DNA from: Thermoflexales bacterium
GTDB lineage: Bacteria > Chloroflexota > Anaerolineae > J036 > Brachytrichaceae
DNA: 36,916 nt
Direction: 5' to 3'
Assembly: GCA_019694215.1 (NCBI GenBank)
Contig: JAIBCK010000027.1
Location: 1-36,916 of the forward strand
This document shows, piece by piece, positions 32,442 through 36,916 of this stretch. The notes below the pieces were generated by a model. The model was not told where the DNA came from. It ran no database searches and saw only the letters and a program-made list of their open reading frames with translations. Numbering within the stretch: position 1 is the first letter of the stretch; each line of letters begins with the position of its first letter. Position numbers and translations under genes: made by a program.

Positions 32442-33710
32442 CTATGCGCCGATGTACTCGCGATACAGGTCGATGGCCCGGGAGGCCACTGCTGCCTCGA
32501 GCGGTTTGAGCTCCTGTTGCAGCCGCTCGTGATCGCGGTCCGTCCAAACCACCGGGGGTGCCGTCCGCGGCAGCGCGTTCAACACGTCCACCCGAAACTG
32601 CGTCGGTGGGAGGCTGGAGTTGGCAAAGGCGCCGGCCTTGAGGGTCACCCGTCGCAGCCGCTCGCGCTCGCGCGGGGACATTGCCTGCAGGCATGCCCGG
32701 ACCTCGTCGATGTACCCGCGCTTCTTGTCAAGTGGGTTGGCGCTGACCGCCAGGCGTTGTGCGGCGTTCAAGACCGCCACCGACGGAGCATCGTCCGCCA
32801 AGAAGTCGCTCCAGTGCTGCGCGCCAGCGACCCGCGCAGTCAAGCGATCGGCCAGGTAGGCGGCGCGCTGGGAGTCCAGGCGTGTGAGCGAGTAATACGC
32901 GTTGGCCAGGCCTTTGCTGAGCGACGCGGCAATCCTCAACGGTATCGTTGCGAGCAGCGTCAACCAGGGCATCCTGCGCCCCCCCGGCGGCGAAGCGGGC
33001 AAGATGGCGTACGAGAAGCGAAACAACAGGGTCCAGGCATTGCCCGTCACGCCGATTCGCAGCAGATCGCCGTTCTTCAGGTGCGCCAGCCCGCCGGCGA
33101 TCAACGCCACAACTTGCTGAGGCGGCGTGGTGAAGAGAAGGGGATAGCTCAGGGTGAGCAGGGGCCGGGGCGGAAAGCCGACCGGGCCGATTGACGTCTG
33201 CGCAAATGGGTTGAGCGCGATCAAATCGATTTTCCGCACGCCCATTTCGGCAGCGATGCGGTCGACCAGGCCGAACAGGGCGGGGTGCTCCGCGCGGGGC
33301 AGGGTGCCCTTTGGGACCGGATCGATGTTGATCAGCAGCCGCAGTGCGGTGGCGACCGCGGTCACCCCAAGCAGCACCGGGATGATGTAGGGCCAGAAGC
33401 GCACAACGGTAAAAAGCCCCATCCCCCCGCATGCCAGCACCGGCAGGTGGATGAGCACCGCGAACAGGATGGCGAGCGCGGCGCGCGTGTCGCGGCCCGG
33501 TCGCGCCTCGGGATGCGCCAGCACGTCGTCGCGCAGCGCCCGCGCATGCTTCTCGTTCAGGTGGGTTGCCAGGGCGTTCAACGAGCCCGGGGCCGGCGGC
33601 TTCTCGTTTGGATCGATGTTCCAGTCGCAGGCGTCGCACCACGTCACCTCGAGCGGGTGCTCGGTGAGTTTGGCCCCGCAGTTGGGGCAATGCGTGAGCG
33701 TGTCACTCAT
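32442..33710 (-). CDS. Zinc-ribbon membrane protein with degenerate M48 peptidase-like domain
   Basis: A 422-residue protein. A zinc ribbon (C8, C11, C25, C28 in HCPNCGAK and WCDACDW) opens it. Two helices follow (about 77-98 and 105-127), then a region laid out like M48 (HtpX-type) peptidases: FGLVDRIAAEMGVRKIDLIA (146-165), PLLTLSYPLLF (183-193), QVVALIAGGLAHLKNGDLL (199-217) and SQRAAYLADRL (280-290). The HExxH site is GGLAH (206-210), so the first His and catalytic Glu are lost; the downstream Glu ligand before Tyr is Ala. It is probably a pseudo-enzyme. ATGA overlap with the ATPase gene upstream and a 9-bp gap to the permease gene fix it inside the importer operon. The ATG at 33710 is chosen because of this overlap and the zinc ribbon. 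Confidence 0.78.
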   Translation of the reverse strand: MSDTLTHCPNCGAKLTEHPLEVTWCDACDWNIDPNEKPPAPGSLNALATHLNEKHARALRDDVLAHPEARPGRDTRAALAILFAVLIHLPVLACGGMGLFTVVRFWPYIIPVLLGVTAVATALRLLINIDPVPKGTLPRAEHPALFGLVDRIAAEMGVRKIDLIALNPFAQTSIGPVGFPPRPLLTLSYPLLFTTPPQQVVALIAGGLAHLKNGDLLRIGVTGNAWTLLFRFSYAILPASPPGGRRMPWLTLLATIPLRIAASLSKGLANAYYSLTRLDSQRAAYLADRLTARVAGAQHWSDFLADDAPSVAVLNAAQRLAVSANPLDKKRGYIDEVRACLQAMSPRERERLRRVTLKAGAFANSSLPPTQFRVDVLNALPRTAPPVVWTDRDHERLQQELKPLEAAVASRAIDLYREYIGA

Positions 33711-34717
33711 GACCGGGCCTCCGCCTGAGCCTGCTGGCGCAGCTGCTCGATGACCGGGTGACAGGCCACCGAGACACCCCCGCCCACCTCGACGAGCGCC
33801 GGCGACTGCGCGCTGCACCGCTCGCCCTCAAAGGCCGGGCAGCGCGGATGAAAGGCGCACCCGCCCGGCATCCTGAGCAGGCTGGGGATTTCGTCGCTGC
33901 GCAGACGGATGCGTTCCCGCCGTTGGACGCCCTCCAGCTCGGGTTCAGGGATGGCTGACAGCAGCGCGCGCGTGTAGGGATGCCGGGGATGCTCGACCAG
34001 CGCACGGGCCGGCGCAAGCTCGACCATGCGCCCGAGATACATCACCCCGATGCGCCCCTCCCACGCAAAATACTTCGCCAGCGCCAGGTCGTGGGTGATG
34101 AAGAGCACGCCCAGCCCCATCTTGTCCTTGAGCGCCGAGAGCGTATTGAGCAGCGCGATACGGATGGACATGTCCACCGACGCGACAGCCTCGTCGGCGA
34201 TGATGAAGGACGGGTTCACGGTCAGCGCGCGCGCGATGGAGACGCGCTGGCGCTGCCCGCCGCTGAGCTGGTGGGGGTATTTCTCGATCAGGTCCGCCGC
34301 CGGGGTGAGGTTGACCAGCTCGAGCAGCTCGATCGCGCGGGCGCGGGCCGCCGGGCCGCGCGCAAAGCCGTGCCGTTCGAGCGGCGCGCGCAGGATCTGC
34401 CCAACGGTGCGGGTCGAGTTGAGCGAGGCATACGGATCCTGATGGATGAGCTGCACGCCCAGCCGGAAACGCCGGTACGCATCGCCCTTGAGCGACTTGA
34501 TGTCCTGACCACGATACAGGATGCGCCCCTGGCTCACCGCGAGCAACCCGGCCACCATCTTGCCCGTCGTCGTCTTGCCGCAGCCACTCTCGCCGACCAG
34601 GCATACGACCTCGCCCGGCGCGATGTCCAGCGAGACGTCGTCCACGGCACGGATGCTCTGACGCCCCACCTCGAAGGTGCGGGTGACGTTCTGCAGGGAG
34701 ATGAGCGGCGTCGTCAT
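33707..34717 (-). CDS. ABC transporter ATPase, OppF/DppF type
   Basis: A 336-residue nucleotide-binding subunit of the peptide importer. Walker A is GESGCGKTT (42-50), the signature LSGGQ (151-155), Walker B FIIADEAVASVD with D175 and E176, and the switch His is in FITHDLAL. The usual DEPVSALD of the family reads DEAVASVD. The C-terminal oligopeptide-ATPase extension has GGCAFHPRC and later ERCSAQ and VACH, the Cys set that can hold an iron-sulfur cluster in this family. The ATG overlaps the TGA of the partner ATPase gene (ATGA), and its own TGA overlaps the next ATG in the same way. Confidence 0.94.
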   Translation of the reverse strand: MTTPLISLQNVTRTFEVGRQSIRAVDDVSLDIAPGEVVCLVGESGCGKTTTGKMVAGLLAVSQGRILYRGQDIKSLKGDAYRRFRLGVQLIHQDPYASLNSTRTVGQILRAPLERHGFARGPAARARAIELLELVNLTPAADLIEKYPHQLSGGQRQRVSIARALTVNPSFIIADEAVASVDMSIRIALLNTLSALKDKMGLGVLFITHDLALAKYFAWEGRIGVMYLGRMVELAPARALVEHPRHPYTRALLSAIPEPELEGVQRRERIRLRSDEIPSLLRMPGGCAFHPRCPAFEGERCSAQSPALVEVGGGVSVACHPVIEQLRQQAQAEARS

Positions 34718-35742
34718 CGGGTCGCCTCCGCCCGCGCAGCGCCGGCGACGTCGCGCCAGAAGTGGCAGCGCACGATGTGCCGCGCGGCGACTTCCTCCGG
34801 CGGCGGCATGTCCTGACTGCAAATGGCCTGCGCAGCCTGGCAGCGGGCGTGGAAGGCGCACCCCTTCGGCAGGTTGATCAGGTCCGGCGGCGAGCCGGGG
34901 ATCGAGGCGACCTCGGCCCGGTCGCTGTCCAACGTAGGCAGTGACCGCAGCAGCCCTCGCGTATACGGATGGTGTGGCCGATTGAAGAGCGTGCGCGTGT
35001 TGCCGATCTCGACGATGGTCCCCGCGTAGAAGGTCGCCATGCGATCCACCAGCTCGGCGGCCAGGGCCAGGTCGTGCGAGATGAAGATCATCGAGAAGTT
35101 CAACGCCTTGCGCAAATCCCGCAGCACGTCGATGACGCTGCGCTGCGTCAACACATCCAGCGCGGTGGTCGGCTCGTCGAGGATGAGCAACTGCGGTTCG
35201 AGGAGCAGGGCCAGCGCGATCAGCACGCGCTGGCGCATCCCGCCCGACAGCTCGTGGGGGTAGGCCTCCCACACCCGGCGCGGATCCAGACGCACCAGCT
35301 CGAGCAGCGACTTGCCGCGCTCGACCAGCTCGCGGCCGCGCGGTCCGCCGTGCGCGCGCGAGGTGTCATTGAACTGATCCGAGATGCGCAGGACGGGGTT
35401 GAAGGCGTTCATCGAGCCCTGGAACACCATGGCCGCCTCCTTCCAGCGGAAGCGACGCAGGCCCTCGGCGTCCAGCGCACGAACATCTATCTCGGTCGCG
35501 CTGCCATCGGCCACCGGCCGGCGATACACGATCTCACCGGCGCTGATCGTGGCATTCCCGGGCAGCAGGCGGATCAGGCTGGTGCCGACCGTGGTCTTGC
35601 CCGAGCCGCTCTCGCCGATCAGCGCCAGGGCCTCGCCCGGCAGCAGGTCGAAATTGACCGCCTGCGCGGCCTTCACCCACCCGCGCCGGGTCTGATACTC
35701 GATCGCCAGATTGCGGACGGACAGCGTGGGGTGGGAGGGCAT
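34714..35742 (-). CDS. ABC transporter ATPase, OppD/DppD type
   Basis: A 342-residue nucleotide-binding subunit. Walker A is GESGSGKTT (43-51), the Q loop VFQGSMNAFNP, the signature ELSGGMRQR (164-172), Walker B LLILDEPTTALD (D189, E190) and the switch His in FISHDLAL. The C-terminal Cys motif is KGCAFHARC, AICSQ and VRCHF. Together with the OppF-type partner it energises import. The start is 18 bp after the murQ stop; TAAGAT ends 5 nt before the ATG, so an internal promoter is possible, but the short gap also suits co-transcription with murQ. Confidence 0.94.
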   Translation of the reverse strand: MPSHPTLSVRNLAIEYQTRRGWVKAAQAVNFDLLPGEALALIGESGSGKTTVGTSLIRLLPGNATISAGEIVYRRPVADGSATEIDVRALDAEGLRRFRWKEAAMVFQGSMNAFNPVLRISDQFNDTSRAHGGPRGRELVERGKSLLELVRLDPRRVWEAYPHELSGGMRQRVLIALALLLEPQLLILDEPTTALDVLTQRSVIDVLRDLRKALNFSMIFISHDLALAAELVDRMATFYAGTIVEIGNTRTLFNRPHHPYTRGLLRSLPTLDSDRAEVASIPGSPPDLINLPKGCAFHARCQAAQAICSQDMPPPEEVAARHIVRCHFWRDVAGAARAEATR

Positions 35743-35760
35743 GTCTGATCTTATCTCGTT

Positions 35761-36684
35761 TTATGGATGTGGCCCGGGTCCCGGCGCAGACGCGCCAGTC
35801 AGGGCGCGACGCACCTGGCCACCGGCGCGCGAGAGACGGGCCTGCGCTTCCTCGCAGTCGCAGCCGGTCAGACCCGCCACGATGGCGGTCTTGGTGTTGC
35901 CGCACGCCGTCAGCAGGCGTTGGGCTTCCTCCGCGGGCAGGCCGGTCACGGCTTCGACGATGCGGCGGGCCCGGTCGCGCAGCTTGGTGTTGGACGCCTG
36001 CAGGTCGACCATGAGGTTGCCGTAGGTCTTGCCCAGCCGGATCATGGCTGTGGTCGAAATCATGTTGAGCGCCAGCTTGGTCGCCGTGCCCGCCTTCATG
36101 CGCGTCGAGCCGGTGATCACCTCCGGCCCGGTGAGCAGGCTGATTGCGATCTCGGCCGCGTCGTGCACGGGCGCGGGCGCCGCCGAGCAGCACAGGCTGC
36201 CCGTGAGCGCGCCGCGGGCGCGGGCCTCGCGCAGCGTGCCGACGACATACGGTGTGCGCGCGCTGGCGGCCACGCCGAGCACGCTGTCGAGCGCGCCTAC
36301 GTCCAACGCAGCGATGTCCGCAGCGCCCAGGGCGACGTTGTCCTCGGCGCCTTCCACGGCCTGGAACATGGCCTCGCGCCCGCCCGCGATCAGCCCGCGC
36401 ACGAGGGTGGGCGGCACGCTGAAGGTCGGCGGCATTTCACTCGCATCGACGACGGCCAGGCGACCCGACGTGCCCGCGCCGGTGTAGATCAGGCGTCCGC
36501 CGCGCTGCATCCGCGCCACCAGCCCGTCGACAAAGCGGGCCAGGTCGGGGATGGCCGCCGCGACGGCGTCCGCGACGCCCTTGTCCTCGGCGTTGATCCG
36601 GCGCAGGATCTCCAGCGTGGGCTGGGCGTCGATGTCGACGGTCTTTGCGTTGACGCCTTCGGTGAGCGGCAGCGAGGGCGTCAT
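35761..36684 (-). CDS. murQ: N-acetylmuramic acid 6-phosphate etherase MurQ
   Basis: A 307-residue SIS-domain enzyme that removes the lactyl ether from MurNAc 6-phosphate to give GlcNAc 6-phosphate and D-lactate, a central step in reusing cell-wall sugar. It starts [13 protein letters not shown] (7-19), followed by [20 protein letters not shown] (66-85). The two catalytic Glu residues, E83 (DASE) and E114 (EGAED), fall at the same numbers as in the E. coli enzyme. [17 protein letters not shown] and a C-terminal helical region complete the family pattern. The ATG overlaps the stop of anmK by 4 bp (ATGA). The Pro-rich last ten residues are a small extension. Confidence 0.96.
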   Translation of the reverse strand: MTPSLPLTEGVNAKTVDIDAQPTLEILRRINAEDKGVADAVAAAIPDLARFVDGLVARMQRGGRLIYTGAGTSGRLAVVDASEMPPTFSVPPTLVRGLIAGGREAMFQAVEGAEDNVALGAADIAALDVGALDSVLGVAASARTPYVVGTLREARARGALTGSLCCSAAPAPVHDAAEIAISLLTGPEVITGSTRMKAGTATKLALNMISTTAMIRLGKTYGNLMVDLQASNTKLRDRARRIVEAVTGLPAEEAQRLLTACGNTKTAIVAGLTGCDCEEAQARLSRAGGQVRRALTGASAPGPGPHP

Positions 36685-36916
36685 GGCGCTTGCTGCAGGG
36701 CGGCGAAGGGGAAGCGCGCGCCGGGCGTGATATCGCCGAGGATGACCGGATGGCGCGCGCCGGTTGCGGCAGGCAGGTTGCCCGGCCGGCCGCGCCAGGT
36801 CTCGAGCGCCAGGATGGCGAAGGCGAAGGCCTCCTTGGCCAACGCAGGGATGCCAGCCTCATCCGAGCGCCGCACACGGATGCTGCGGCCGGGCGCGGCG
36901 AAGGCGTTGAGCTGCT
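36681..36916 (-). CDS. anmK: Anhydro-N-acetylmuramic acid kinase AnmK (C-terminal part, cut by window edge)
   Basis: The last 77 residues of a protein that continues beyond the right edge. [20 protein letters not shown], then [20 protein letters not shown] and PG, is the conserved C-terminus of AnmK. This kinase opens and phosphorylates 1,6-anhydro-MurNAc to MurNAc 6-phosphate, the substrate of Mur[14 protein letters not shown] is the family's adjoining active-domain segment. The TGA overlaps the murQ ATG by 4 bp, so the two consecutive steps are translationally coupled. The tail [13 protein letters not shown] is a little longer than usual. Confidence 0.9.
   Translation of the reverse strand, partial: QLNAFAAPGRSIRVRRSDEAGIPALAKEAFAFAILALETWRGRPGNLPAATGARHPVILGDITPGARFPFAALQQAP

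Overview
The window is GC-rich bacterial chromosome, tightly packed, with many 1-4 bp gene overlaps. The gene content (an XPB-type helicase followed by two helicase-associated proteins, GT39-like membrane glycosyltransferases, PH/SHOCT and NHL proteins, a secreted M14 peptidase ending in a short LP..R-like tail) best fits a member of Chloroflexota, probably Anaerolineae-like. This is inference from gene content, not from a marker gene. No rRNA, tRNA, CRISPR array, phage or transposase gene was seen.

Layout. 1-2213: the tail of an unidentified gene, then a histidine-phosphatase gene flanked by two inverted copies of a composite palindromic repeat; the first copy holds five tandem 172-bp units. 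2221-4648 (minus): caspase-like peptidase, rRNA methyltransferase and DgkA-family kinase in one overlapping operon. 4761-12052 (plus): XPB helicase, two large proteins sharing a domain with its N-terminus, and a GT39-like membrane protein, all overlapping or 1 bp apart. 12131-17756: secreted M14 carboxypeptidase with a P-domain, a small membrane protein (minus) and a subtilase without signal peptide. 17757-18115: repeat island. 18116-28237: DUF362 protein, second GT39-like protein, Mn-type superoxide dismutase, class III aminotransferase, rsmG, short cinA, PH-SHOCT protein and an NHL beta-propeller.

28359-36916 (minus) is the most notable block. It reads anmK (cut by the window edge), murQ, two oligopeptide-type ABC ATPases, a zinc-ribbon membrane protein resembling an M48 peptidase that has lost its catalytic residues, two ABC permeases, a 61-residue two-helix protein, and a family 5 solute-binding lipoprotein. 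Gene overlaps join most of it into one unit, linking import to recycling of the cell-wall sugar MurNAc. The binding protein appears circularly permuted: the segment that normally opens the mature domain sits at its C-terminus, and the two ends join into a continuous family consensus.

Several genes have a -10-like hexamer 5-8 nt before the start codon (a few more at 11-12 nt), so leaderless transcripts are likely common in this organism.
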